Of a stretch of 64,000 nucleotides of DNA, positions 1 to 7,726 are shown piece by piece (position 1 is the first letter of the stretch; the number at the start of each line of letters is the position of its first letter). The notes under the pieces were generated by a model. That model worked only from the letters and a program-made list of their open reading frames with translations. It was not told the origin of the DNA and did no database searches. A program made the translations under genes and the position numbers. The stretch is from Mycolicibacterium sp. YH-1 (GTDB lineage Bacteria > Actinomycetota > Actinomycetes > Mycobacteriales > Mycobacteriaceae), in the NCBI RefSeq assembly GCF_022557175.1, contig NZ_CP092915.1:5084001-5148000 (forward strand), written 5' to 3'.

Positions 1-309
1 AGTGGCGCCGCGGGTGGCCAGAGCGCTGGCGCAGCGAGTGACCCGGGCGCAGCTCAGGGCGTGGTCGGGCAGGGCGATGGCGCGAGCAGTGCTGGTGGTG
101 CCAATCCGACGGCACAGTCCGGCGGTGGGGCGCAGCAGGCGATGTCGTCGGCCTCGCAGCTCGGTCAGGCCGCCGTCGCACCACTCACACAGGCCGGGCA
201 GGCCGTCGCCGGGCTGGCGCAGCAGGCCGTGCAGTTGGCGACCGGGCTGGCGCAGCAGGCCGCCCAGGATGCCGAGAACGAACAGGACGATGAGCGGCCT
301 GGCGAGTAG
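1..309 (+). CDS. C-terminal part of a type VII secretion-associated protein (5' end outside window)
   Basis: An open frame runs from the first base to a TAG at 307-309, so only the last 102 residues are visible. They are rich in Gly, Ala, Ser and Gln. Hydrophobic heptad-like Ala/Gln stretches follow, then an acidic tail ending in Asp, Glu and Pro residues. No catalytic motif is seen. The gene ends 6 bases before an EsxE-like WXG100 gene and a CpnT-like toxin gene. In M. tuberculosis the place before esxE is held by esxF, so an EsxF-like or EspC-like secretion partner with a long low-complexity tail is likely. This is inferred from position and composition only, because the WXG-type N-terminus lies outside the window. 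Confidence 0.55.
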   Translation, partial: SGAAGGQSAGAASDPGAAQGVVGQGDGASSAGGANPTAQSGGGAQQAMSSASQLGQAAVAPLTQAGQAVAGLAQQAVQLATGLAQQAAQDAENEQDDERPGE

Positions 310-315
310 GAGGCG

Positions 316-603
316 ATGACGATGCTGGTGGTGGACTTCGCGCAGCTGCAGGCGGCCATCGATCACATGACGAGATTCGAGCAGGACGTCTCCGAGTGCC
401 TCGACGACATCGACCACACCATGGCGGCATTGCGGGCGACATGGCACGGGGAGGCGTCGGATTCCCAAGCGCAGGCGCAGCAGCAGTGGGAGACGGGTGC
501 CGAGCAGATGAAGACGGCGCTGGAGCAGTTGAGGAAGATCGCCCAGGCCGCGCACACGAACTACTCGGACGCGGTCAGCAAGAACGGGCAGATGTGGGAG
601 TAG
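316..603 (+). CDS. esxE: EsxE-like WXG100 protein
   Basis: This 95-residue helical-hairpin protein carries the WXG turn as Trp-His-Gly near residue 43. The length is typical of WXG100 proteins exported by type VII secretion. The C-terminal pattern, with an Ala-His-x-Asn-Tyr motif and a terminal Met-Trp-x, closely resembles my recollection of M. tuberculosis EsxE (Rv3904c), which acts with EsxF in secretion and surface exposure of the CpnT toxin. The start ATG at 316 follows the upstream stop by 6 bases. The last codons overlap the GTG start of the CpnT-like gene, so translation is probably coupled. It likely forms a heterodimer with the product of the preceding truncated gene. Confidence 0.85.
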   Translation: MTMLVVDFAQLQAAIDHMTRFEQDVSECLDDIDHTMAALRATWHGEASDSQAQAQQQWETGAEQMKTALEQLRKIAQAAHTNYSDAVSKNGQMWE

Positions 604-3272
604 CCGGCGCCGGCGGCCGCATCGAGGTTGAGCCGGAGGTCCTGCTTCGTTCTGGCCAGCGGATGGGGTCGATCGGTGCGCAGCTGGGCATGCTGTCCGA
701 CGCATTGGGTGCGGCGTTGGGCAGCGGGATCGCCTCCGGCATGGATCCGGCTGGGGCCAACTTCGGGATGAGTTACGGGCGTCAGGCGCAGGGCTTCGCC
801 GACGCATTGGCCGACGCCGCCAACTCGTTCAAGGCTGTCGGCTACATGTTGGAGGCGACGGGCTACAACTACCAGAACGCCGATGCCGCGTCGACCATCG
901 GCGGATCGGGGCCCACGGGTGGCGTGGGTTCCGAGCCCAGCAAGACGACGGCGGGCAGCGCCCCCATGGGGCCGAGTTCGGCCAACGTCTCCCCGCCGAC
1001 CAAATGGACGCTGATTCAACCGTTTCTGCGGATGATTCCCGGGTTCGGGCTGTTCGCCAGCGCGGCGATGACGTGGCCGTCCGGCGATCCGTCACTGTTG
1101 CGTCTGACCGCCGCGCAGTGGCGCAACCTCGCGACCGGCCTGTCGGCGTTCGACGACGACATCGCGGCCATCAAGGCCGCAACGTCGGCGCAGAACATCC
1201 CCGAGGGCGGCGGTATCGCTCAGGCCCTCACAGACCTCGGTGACTACGTGTCGTCAATGTCCGAATCTGCGTCGACGATCGCGACGTCGGTCGACGACTT
1301 CGCGACCGGCGTGCAGAACACTCAGGACGCCATCCGCCGGCTGCTGGACCGGATTTCGCTCGACGGCCTGTGGGACACGGTGACGGGGTTCCTCACCGGC
1401 GACGGTGACGACATCCTTCGCGAAGTCGCCCGGGACGTTGGCGATGTGCTGGAGAACTTCCAGGACCAGGTCAAGGGCGTGGTCGGACTCCTGGCAGAGC
1501 TGGCGACCCTCATTGGCGACGCAGCGACCGCATTCCAGAAGTGGATACGGCCAATCCTGGTCGAGACTTTCGGCGATGACGTGGGGAACACGCTCGCCGA
1601 CACGGTCACGCTGTACACCGACTTCCAGGTCGGCGTGGCCACCGGTCTGATCAACACCGTCTCGGGGGTGGTGTCGATGGCCGACCCCGACACGTGGAAG
1701 GGCATGGCCGACGTGGCCCTGTCGGTGGCCCAGGATCCCTCGTCGCTGCCCGGCGTGCTGGCGAACATGGGCAAGGAGTTCGTGGCCTGGGACAAGTGGT
1801 CTGGTGACCATCCGGGCAGGGCCGCGGGCGAGGCGGCGTTCAACATCGGGTCGCTGTTCGTCCCCGGCGGTGCGCTGTCGAAGACGGGCACCGTGGCCAA
1901 GGGTCTGCGGTACACCAACCGCCTGCTCGAGGAGGGTCGACTCCCCCGGCTCGGGGATCTGCCGGGTGTCGGGGGCGGCAACCGTGGCCTGCCCGGATTG
2001 GACGACCTCCAAGGGGCGGGGTCCAGGCTTCCGGGGGCTCCCGAGTTCAGACCTGGGGCCGTCCCCGACTCGATCGTCGGCCCGTCCATGCCCAATGGTG
2101 TTGACGCGCCGACAAACCCACCTGGCTCAGGTAGCGGTGTCCCGACCGGGCCGTCTGATCCGCCGGGACCGTCCGGCACCCCCGTTGGCGGCAATGGTCA
2201 CGGACCTGGGTCCGGTGGCGGCGATGGTCCGCCGCCTGATTCGCCAGGGCAGCCCGTCAGTCCGTCGGACTCTGGACCGGGACGTGTGGATTCTCCGACC
2301 AGCCCTGCGTCGTCAGCTGGTCCGGGTTCTGTTGACTCGCCGCGTATCTCGGATCCGTCAGCGCCCGCTACGCCGAGCCACACGCCGACGACTCCGGAGG
2401 CATCCGGAAACGGGCACGCGACTGGGCAACAGAGCGGCGGTAGAGGCGGCCTCGAGACGCCGAGTGCGCCGAGTGAGAGTCACCGGCCCAGTTCCGATGG
2501 CTACAACGGGCGTTCGGACGATCGACCTGCGACGGGCGACCATCCCCCTGAGCAATCACCGACAACACATGACGACGGGCGGCGTCACGAGCCCGGCGGC
2601 ACACACGAACCGCCGCCTCCCCTCCGCGACGCTGGAGAGCAATTTGCTGGCAACGGAGAACCCTCGGGGACCGGCGAGCACCAAGACGGACCATCCGATC
2701 GCGATCACCCGACCGACGCTTCCCATCGATCAGCAGATGGCCCCACCGAGGGCCACGGGCACACCGGCGACCAATCATCTCCTTGGGACCACAATGTCCT
2801 GACCGACGAACAGCGCGACGAGATTCTGGCAATCGACAAGGGCAGTCGGCCCGAGCCTTCAGAATATCTACCAAGCGAGTTCATCGAACATCACCTCGAA
2901 AAGTTCGATGCAGGCGCCAGTCGATTCACCACTTCAGAAGCTCTGGAGGATTTCGGCATTGGACACCGAGATGGCACCACATTCGTGTTCCCCACCCGTG
3001 AACTCGACACCTTGATGCAATCAACCGGAGGCGACCGCCGCGCCTTGGAGGAAGCTCTCGGTCTACCTACGGGGTTCTTCGACACCGATGGCCTGGTGCG
3101 CGTCGACATTCCCGATCCGGGTGAATACGATCTGAGGGTTCCGTCAGGCAACGAGGCCGGCGCCAGCGACCAATGGCTTCCTGGCGGGTTCTTGCCGACA
3201 GGAACGTCGGAAGCTGTTATTGATGGCGCTGAGGTACCACCAGATGATCTGACGATCACGGATATGGACTGA
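594..3272 (+). CDS. CpnT-like secreted channel/toxin with a non-TNT C-terminal domain
   Basis: The GTG at 594 was chosen because it overlaps the esxE stop and precedes the conserved EVEPEVLL segment; it gives 892 residues. Residues 1-100 are an EspC/WXG-like helical domain containing DPAGANFGMSYGR. Residues 140-435 are long helices with a MTWPSGDPSLLRL segment and a WDTVTGFLTGDGDDI segment. Both match the layout of the CpnT (Rv3903c) channel domain as I recall it. Residues 446-732 are a Pro/Gly/Ser/His-rich linker. The last 160 residues are a compact domain containing LPSEFIEHHLEKFDAG and LRVPSGNEAGASDQWLPGG. That tip does not resemble the TNT NAD glycohydrolase, and its activity is unknown. 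Toxin function is inferred from architecture and from the small genes that follow. Confidence 0.8.
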   Translation: MGVAGAGGRIEVEPEVLLRSGQRMGSIGAQLGMLSDALGAALGSGIASGMDPAGANFGMSYGRQAQGFADALADAANSFKAVGYMLEATGYNYQNADAASTIGGSGPTGGVGSEPSKTTAGSAPMGPSSANVSPPTKWTLIQPFLRMIPGFGLFASAAMTWPSGDPSLLRLTAAQWRNLATGLSAFDDDIAAIKAATSAQNIPEGGGIAQALTDLGDYVSSMSESASTIATSVDDFATGVQNTQDAIRRLLDRISLDGLWDTVTGFLTGDGDDILREVARDVGDVLENFQDQVKGVVGLLAELATLIGDAATAFQKWIRPILVETFGDDVGNTLADTVTLYTDFQVGVATGLINTVSGVVSMADPDTWKGMADVALSVAQDPSSLPGVLANMGKEFVAWDKWSGDHPGRAAGEAAFNIGSLFVPGGALSKTGTVAKGLRYTNRLLEEGRLPRLGDLPGVGGGNRGLPGLDDLQGAGSRLPGAPEFRPGAVPDSIVGPSMPNGVDAPTNPPGSGSGVPTGPSDPPGPSGTPVGGNGHGPGSGGGDGPPPDSPGQPVSPSDSGPGRVDSPTSPASSAGPGSVDSPRISDPSAPATPSHTPTTPEASGNGHATGQQSGGRGGLETPSAPSESHRPSSDGYNGRSDDRPATGDHPPEQSPTTHDDGRRHEPGGTHEPPPPLRDAGEQFAGNGEPSGTGEHQDGPSDRDHPTDASHRSADGPTEGHGHTGDQSSPWDHNVLTDEQRDEILAIDKGSRPEPSEYLPSEFIEHHLEKFDAGASRFTTSEALEDFGIGHRDGTTFVFPTRELDTLMQSTGGDRRALEEALGLPTGFFDTDGLVRVDIPDPGEYDLRVPSGNEAGASDQWLPGGFLPTGTSEAVIDGAEVPPDDLTITDMD

Positions 3273-3282
3273 GAGTGACACG

Positions 3283-3546
3283 ATGAAGTTCGAAAAAGCC
3301 TTCGTATCAAGGGAAGATAGGTACTCCCTGGGCGTAGAGACGCAGTCAGGATTGCACTACGCAGCGATCCCGGTTAGCAATCAACTAGTGGACTACATGG
3401 AGTACTACAAGCTGACCGACGACGAATACGAGCGCTTTCTCGGTGATCCAACCCAGGCAGTGGAGTTCGTGGAATCGTGCCGTGATCGCAAACAAGATCA
3501 GAGACTATTCATGAAGCCCGGTTCAGATCGCGGCGTTCCGAGGTAG
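3283..3546 (+). CDS. Small protein, candidate cognate immunity protein
   Basis: This 87-residue acidic protein has no signal peptide or membrane segment. It starts 10 bases after the stop of the CpnT-like toxin, the usual place of an immunity gene in a polymorphic toxin cassette. It has aromatic-rich strands (residues 15-45) and a C-terminal helix around EYERFLGDPTQAVEFVE. GC content is visibly lower than in the surrounding backbone genes, as is the end of the toxin gene. This suggests the tip and immunity gene moved as a unit. I do not recognise the family. The immunity role is inferred from position, size and charge. Confidence 0.6.
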   Translation: MKFEKAFVSREDRYSLGVETQSGLHYAAIPVSNQLVDYMEYYKLTDDEYERFLGDPTQAVEFVESCRDRKQDQRLFMKPGSDRGVPR

Positions 3547-3623
3547 CGGAACCCGTGAATCGAGGCAGTTGATCGATTGCAAAGGGCCGTTTCAGACAAC
3601 GTTCAATAGCGGCAGGGGACCAA

Positions 3624-4037
3624 ATGAACGCGGTGCCAGTAACCGGAGCAATCGCAGAGTACCGAGGCATGCGTTTTCGGATCTTGTTCGGCGGCAACGA
3701 CTGGGTGGCGTTGTGCGCCGAGGCCGAAGTCGACATGCCAGACGCATTCGCTCGAGGCGAGTCGCCAGCGGGACAGGGGCACTGCGAACCGTGGGCGAAA
3801 GTACCGATCTCCGTTCTCGATGGTGTAGTCGATGTTGTCGTCTCCGGGATCCTCGGCGGCCATACGGTATCGCTGCATCAGCAATTGCCGGACGGCCGGA
3901 TTGGGGTGGAGTTCGTCGGCCCTTCCGCCGTGGCCAAGGAACTCGGATTGGACGGGGAACCTTATATGGGTTGGACCGGCCTATTCGCTCCTGAGGACCT
4001 GAAAGACATTCGAGTGGAGGAGACGCGGCGTGCGTAA
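3624..4037 (+). CDS. Immunity-like protein (two-half layout, IFT-type candidate)
   Basis: The product is 137 residues, cytosolic, and has no known catalytic motif. ATG 3624 has a purine-rich GGCAGGGGA upstream. The C-terminal half (GHTVSLHQQLPDGRIGVEF, then GPSAVAKELGLDGEPYMGW, then a PEDLKDIRVEE end) follows the same pattern as the C-terminal half of the protein at 4406-4867. The two therefore look like divergent paralogues. In CpnT-type loci the gene after the toxin encodes the immunity factor (IFT for TNT). This protein may be an immunity factor kept for a different toxin tip. Function is inferred from locus and layout only. Confidence 0.55.
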   Translation: MNAVPVTGAIAEYRGMRFRILFGGNDWVALCAEAEVDMPDAFARGESPAGQGHCEPWAKVPISVLDGVVDVVVSGILGGHTVSLHQQLPDGRIGVEFVGPSAVAKELGLDGEPYMGWTGLFAPEDLKDIRVEETRRA

Positions 4038-4115
4038 GAGCTAGGTCTTGCGAAAGTTGCTAACGGCGCCCGTCGACGCGGCTCCCGCATCCGCTGAGCT
4101 AAGAGAGGTTCCGCT

Positions 4116-4367
4116 GTGAATCTGACTGAGCTGGCACGGGTTCTCGCAACGATCGGTATCGCCTCGGAGGTCTTGGCGCTCGGTGGCCACGCAGACTATT
4201 CGTGGTGCGTCGAGCAGTCCTCGGACGGCGCCTGGGAGGTCTACTGGTACGAGCGAGGTAACAAGAACGGCTTGGTCCGACTAGCCACTGAATCAGACGC
4301 GTGCTTCCAACTGCTGGGTCGGCTGTCCTACAGTCAGCTGCTCGCGAGGGCGATCGGCCCCACATAG
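4116..4367 (+). CDS. Small immunity-like protein
   Basis: The GTG start at 4116 has a good AAGAGAGG ribosome site just upstream. The 83-residue product begins with a short helix (NLTELARVLATIGI). Strands follow with CVEQSSDGAWEVYWYERGN, and a second helix starts at TESDACFQLLGRL. Small proteins with this strand-then-ERG-then-helix pattern are common beside polymorphic toxins in actinobacteria, where immunity roles have been suggested. No membrane segment or enzyme motif is visible. It lies in the same run of lower-GC genes as its neighbours. Confidence is good for a real gene and low for the exact role. Confidence 0.55.
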   Translation: MNLTELARVLATIGIASEVLALGGHADYSWCVEQSSDGAWEVYWYERGNKNGLVRLATESDACFQLLGRLSYSQLLARAIGPT

Positions 4368-4405
4368 GCATTCCTCGCCACGCCACTGCAAGCAGGAAGG
4401 AGCGT

Positions 4406-4867
4406 ATGACCGTGGAGAACACAAGACACGGACTCCACGCAAGCGGCACCTACGCCACATACGACGGGCGCGTCTACCTTGCACACCGCCTGCGGGATCG
4501 CATTCGCCTCCTGTCCGACGACGATCCGCTGCCTCCCGATTTTCAGATCTCCAAGAAGAGTTGGGTAAGAGGTGAAGCGATCGTCAACATGGGCGCCATT
4601 CAGCGCCTAATTACTGTGGAGACGACCTGCGTGTGGCGTGGCCATCCGTTTCGAGTTGGAGTCATTGCCGGAGGCATGGCCGAACTCTTCTACCTCGGCA
4701 GGCAGTTCGACGAAGTCTCTGACCTACCTGGCATGGAGCGTCCCGACAAGTATGAAGTACTCGGTAGGGCACCGGTTTCGGAGTTGGCCGAGGTGGTCGA
4801 GCACGTCGAAGAGCTGCCCCTGGACAACCAGCCCACTGACGAGACACGAAGTCCAGACCCCACGTGA
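4406..4867 (+). CDS. Immunity-like protein, paralogue of the 3624-4037 product
   Basis: ATG 4406 lies behind AGGAAGGAG, one of the best ribosome sites in this region, and gives 153 residues. The first half is strand-rich (YATYDGRVYLAHRL). The second half has CVWRGHPFRVGVIAGG, then ELFYLGRQFDEVSDLPGME, then a PVSELAEVVEHVEE end. This order of strand pair, G-x-x-x-D/E-V loop and acidic end parallels the gene at 3624, suggesting one immunity family. The acidic C-terminal tail is typical of toxin-binding proteins. It is the last gene of the toxin-locus run; everything after it up to 9200 is on the minus strand. The immunity role is an inference. Confidence 0.55.
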   Translation: MTVENTRHGLHASGTYATYDGRVYLAHRLRDRIRLLSDDDPLPPDFQISKKSWVRGEAIVNMGAIQRLITVETTCVWRGHPFRVGVIAGGMAELFYLGRQFDEVSDLPGMERPDKYEVLGRAPVSELAEVVEHVEELPLDNQPTDETRSPDPT

Positions 4868-4876
4868 CGTCAGCTT

Positions 4877-5165
4877 TCACTTCCACAACCTGCACAAGCC
4901 CCCGTCGTCCACGAGGGACAATGACTCATCGTCAATGACATGGATCCCGGCCTCGGCCGCCTTCTCGATGTCGTCAACGGAACCATCACCCAGGCAAAGC
5001 ACATCGCGCACTTGCGGGCGCAGCGTCGTATTACGAGGCCCTCGGTCTGAACTAAGTCGGCCTGCTCTTCACACCCGTGGCGAATAGATGGTTCAACACT
5101 CGAGCATGGTCCGCACGGGAAAGCTTGAAGCCTATGGATGTTTGGACGTCTCCGAGGTCAGCGAG
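4877..5165 (-). pseudogene. Remnant of a BRCT-like domain gene, frameshifted
   Basis: Minus-strand reading gives two coding-looking segments in different frames. The first runs from about 5165 to the TAG at 5052-5054 and reads LADLGDVQTSIGFKLSRADH, then a segment ending in LFATGVKSRP. The second runs to the TGA at 4877-4879 and contains VRDVLCLGDGSVDDIEKAAE followed by AGIHVIDDESL. The D-I-E-K-A-A-x-x-G-I-x-V-I-x-D-E-S pattern is what the end of a BRCT domain looks like. The break lies near 5050. No ribosome site or full-length start is visible. It could be a fragment of an exonuclease/BRCT or similar protein. The rest of 4868-5219 holds nothing else I can support. Confidence 0.4.
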
Positions 5166-5219
5166 CCTCGCCGCTAGCCACGCACAGGCGCAGCACCGGC
5201 GCCACCCCGCGTCCGTCGC

Positions 5220-6278
5220 TCACCACAGCCGCTCAGTCGTCAGACCACCAACGATGACGACGACGGGCAGCGAGAGAAGCACGATCGACGCCGCCACCGC
5301 CGGCACCGCCATCGCGCCGAGGACGGCGGTGAGCACACCGAGCACCACGCCGGCGAGCAGCTGCAGGATCCTGATCGCGAGGATTTGGCGTTGCCGCAGA
5401 ACCGATGTCAGCGTTGATCGCGGTACCTCGCGCATCATCCGCGCGAAGACCACCAGGAGCAGCACGGCCCCCACACCGGCGACGATCCGGGGGATGACCG
5501 TGGCGCCCCCGTCGTCGCGCAGGTTGTACGTCGCGATCACCGCGATCGCGACGATCAACACCAGCCAGGTCGACCGGCGCAGCACACCGGTGAGCACCAC
5601 ACCCACGTTCTGGCGCGCCACCTCGCCGTAGGCCGAGTCGAGCCGTCCTGCCCCGAGAAAGCCGCGGACCGCGTTCCATCGCCCGCCCCGCGAGTAGGTG
5701 AGCATCGCCAGATTGTGGACGGCGCTGGCATCTTCGGGATTCAGCCGCAACGCCTCCCGGTAATCGGCCTCAGCCAGATCGACCTGGCCGAGGGCGACGT
5801 GGATGTCCCCGCGGAGGTTCAGCGCGTCACCGTCGGACGGATTCAGGCGCAGCGCCTCGTTGATGGCCGTCATCGCCTCGGCCGGGCGCCCTGTGCCCGC
5901 CAGCAGGCGCGCGTAGTTGTGGTGCGCCAGATGGCTGTGTGGATGTGCCGTCGCCGTTCGCCACGCCATCCAGAGCGCATCGGGAATCCGGCCCAGCAAT
6001 TCGAGCGCGCGACTGTAGACGCGCATCGCGTGCTCGTAGTCCGGGGTGACCGAGAGAGCAGTGTGCGCGGTGCTCGCGGCCGCCGCGTAGTCGGACTGCC
6101 CCAGCTTGGCGCGAGCGTAGGCCGTCAACAGCCGCGGATGATTCGGGTCGACGGCCAGCGCCGCCCGGACCGTCTCCTCGGCCTGCCGGTGATTGCCTGC
6201 CGCGATGTGGGTTTCGGCGATGTGAACCACCGCATCGACGTCGTTGGGCGCTGCCGTCACCGAAACCTCCTGCATCAC
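5220..6278 (-). CDS. TPR-repeat membrane protein
   Basis: The 352-residue product opens with tetratricopeptide repeats over about residues 12-240, seen as repeated A-x-x-x-Y/N-x-x-A-L-x-x-x-P helix pairs (for example ALAVDPNHPRLLTAYARAKL and ALRLNPSDGDALNLRGDIHV). The C-terminal 110 residues contain three or four hydrophobic segments: a hairpin around WLVLIVAIAVIATYNL, one around VVAGV-type residues, and two close together at the end. The TPR part probably faces the cytosol and binds partner proteins, with the C-terminus holding it in the membrane. No enzyme domain is present. Its stop is next to the remnant region, and it lies 63 bases downstream of the M20 amidohydrolase on the same strand. 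The partner is unknown. Confidence 0.75.
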   Translation of the reverse strand: MMQEVSVTAAPNDVDAVVHIAETHIAAGNHRQAEETVRAALAVDPNHPRLLTAYARAKLGQSDYAAAASTAHTALSVTPDYEHAMRVYSRALELLGRIPDALWMAWRTATAHPHSHLAHHNYARLLAGTGRPAEAMTAINEALRLNPSDGDALNLRGDIHVALGQVDLAEADYREALRLNPEDASAVHNLAMLTYSRGGRWNAVRGFLGAGRLDSAYGEVARQNVGVVLTGVLRRSTWLVLIVAIAVIATYNLRDDGGATVIPRIVAGVGAVLLLVVFARMMREVPRSTLTSVLRQRQILAIRILQLLAGVVLGVLTAVLGAMAVPAVAASIVLLSLPVVVIVGGLTTERLW

Positions 6279-6341
6279 CGGATCCTGGGTCGATCCTAGG
6301 CTCGAGGAGCGCGAGCACCCCGCTGCGACAACGGACCCCGG

Positions 6342-7607
6342 TCAGCGGGCCAGCCACTCCATCGCGGCAATGACGAGGGCTTGTGTGCCGGTATCCAGCG
6401 TGGGTTGTATCACCGGGGCGAAGGTCGCCGAGTGGTTGACCGGAATGTCCTGATTGATCCGGCCCAGTTCGGCGGCCTTCTGGAACGCTGCCGCGTCGAT
6501 TCCACCGAAGCCCCAGTACGAGTACGGCACACCCAACCCGTTGGGAATCTCACTGAAGTCCTCGCTGCCCATGCCCTGCGGCAGCTCTATGCTCCGATCG
6601 CCGAAGAACGTGGAGAATGCCTCAGCTAGACGTTTCGTGGTGTCAACATCGTTGTCAGTCAAGGGAAATCGATCGAACAACTCGAACTCTGGCTCGCGCG
6701 GCGAACCCGACGCCTGACACTCCGCGGTCACGATCCGGCGGATCGCATCGAGAATTGTGGTGCGGGTCTGCTCGTTGTACGTGCGGATGTTCAGCTGCAG
6801 TACGGCGTGGTCAGGTATGACGTTGCTCTTGCTGCCGGCCGCAATGCTGCCGACGGTGAGCACCGCTGATTCGACGGGAGCGATCTCCCGTGCGACGACG
6901 GTCTGCAACCGAATGACGATCATGGCCGCGAGCACCACCGGATCGACGGCGGACTGGGGCATCGATCCATGTGCGCCGCGGCCGTGCACGGTGATCCGCA
7001 TGCTGTCGGCAGTGGCCAGGAACGGGCCGGCATGGATGCCCACCATGCCCGCCGGCACCGGCAAGACGTGTTGTCCGAAGGCGACATCGACGGTCGGCAG
7101 CAGCGCCGCCAGACCGTCGTCGACCATCGCACGGGCACCGTCGGCGGTCTCCTCTGCCTGCTGGAACAGCGCAACCAGGGTGCCGCCCCAGTGCTCGGCC
7201 CCTTCGGCCAGCAGCTGCGCGGCCCCGAGCAAAGCGGTCACATGGACGTCGTGCCCACACGCGTGCATCACCGGCACGTCATTGCCGTCGGCGTCAGTGA
7301 CCCGGACGGTGCTGGCGTAGTCCAGCCCGGTCTTCTCGAACACGGGCAGCGCGTCCATGTCCGCACGCAGCAGCACAGTCGGACCCGGCCCGTTCGCGAG
7401 TATCCCGACGACGCCGGTCCCGCCCACCCCGTCGTGCACCTGAAATCCCGATCCGCGCAGCCGCTCCGCGACGGTGCCTGCCGTGGCGAACTCTTGATGC
7501 GACAGCTCGGGGTGCTCGTGCAGATCGCGATAGAAGTCCTCCTGCCAGCTCCGGATCCCAGACAGCCCGGTGAGCACGGAATCAGCGGCTTCACGTGTGG
7601 CGGTCAT
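6342..7607 (-). CDS. M20 family amidohydrolase (AmiA/HipO-type)
   Basis: The 421-residue cytosolic metalloenzyme shows the M20D signature: ADMDALP near residue 80, the metal-binding HACGHDVH near 113, QQAEETADGA near 148, and GSEDFSEI near the C-terminus, all in the expected order. Members hydrolyse N-acyl amino acids, aminobenzoyl-glutamate or peptides. The central dimerisation insert is present (residues about 190-300), and the length matches the family. The ATG at 7607 gives MTATREAADSV. The substrate cannot be told from sequence. It is in a minus-strand run with the TPR gene, but the two may not be functionally linked. Confidence 0.9.
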   Translation of the reverse strand: MTATREAADSVLTGLSGIRSWQEDFYRDLHEHPELSHQEFATAGTVAERLRGSGFQVHDGVGGTGVVGILANGPGPTVLLRADMDALPVFEKTGLDYASTVRVTDADGNDVPVMHACGHDVHVTALLGAAQLLAEGAEHWGGTLVALFQQAEETADGARAMVDDGLAALLPTVDVAFGQHVLPVPAGMVGIHAGPFLATADSMRITVHGRGAHGSMPQSAVDPVVLAAMIVIRLQTVVAREIAPVESAVLTVGSIAAGSKSNVIPDHAVLQLNIRTYNEQTRTTILDAIRRIVTAECQASGSPREPEFELFDRFPLTDNDVDTTKRLAEAFSTFFGDRSIELPQGMGSEDFSEIPNGLGVPYSYWGFGGIDAAAFQKAAELGRINQDIPVNHSATFAPVIQPTLDTGTQALVIAAMEWLAR

Positions 7608-7726
7608 GCCCCCTCCGATCGTGATCGGCGACGCGCGAGCCGCACGTCGGTGGCCGGGTGCCTCACGTTCGCAATAGGCACGCCGCGAGCGTAGCGATCG
7701 AGTGCGAGATCGGCGGCGGGTTCAGA

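Noticed and set aside
2790..3272. Assignment of the CpnT-like C-terminus as a TNT domain
   Set aside because: Its visible motifs do not match the TNT domain as recalled from Rv3903c; only the N-terminal part does.
5077..5631. Plus-strand open frame opposite the TPR gene
   Set aside because: It overlaps the well-supported TPR/membrane coding region on the other strand, is Thr/Ser-rich in the way of a shadow frame, and shows no known family.
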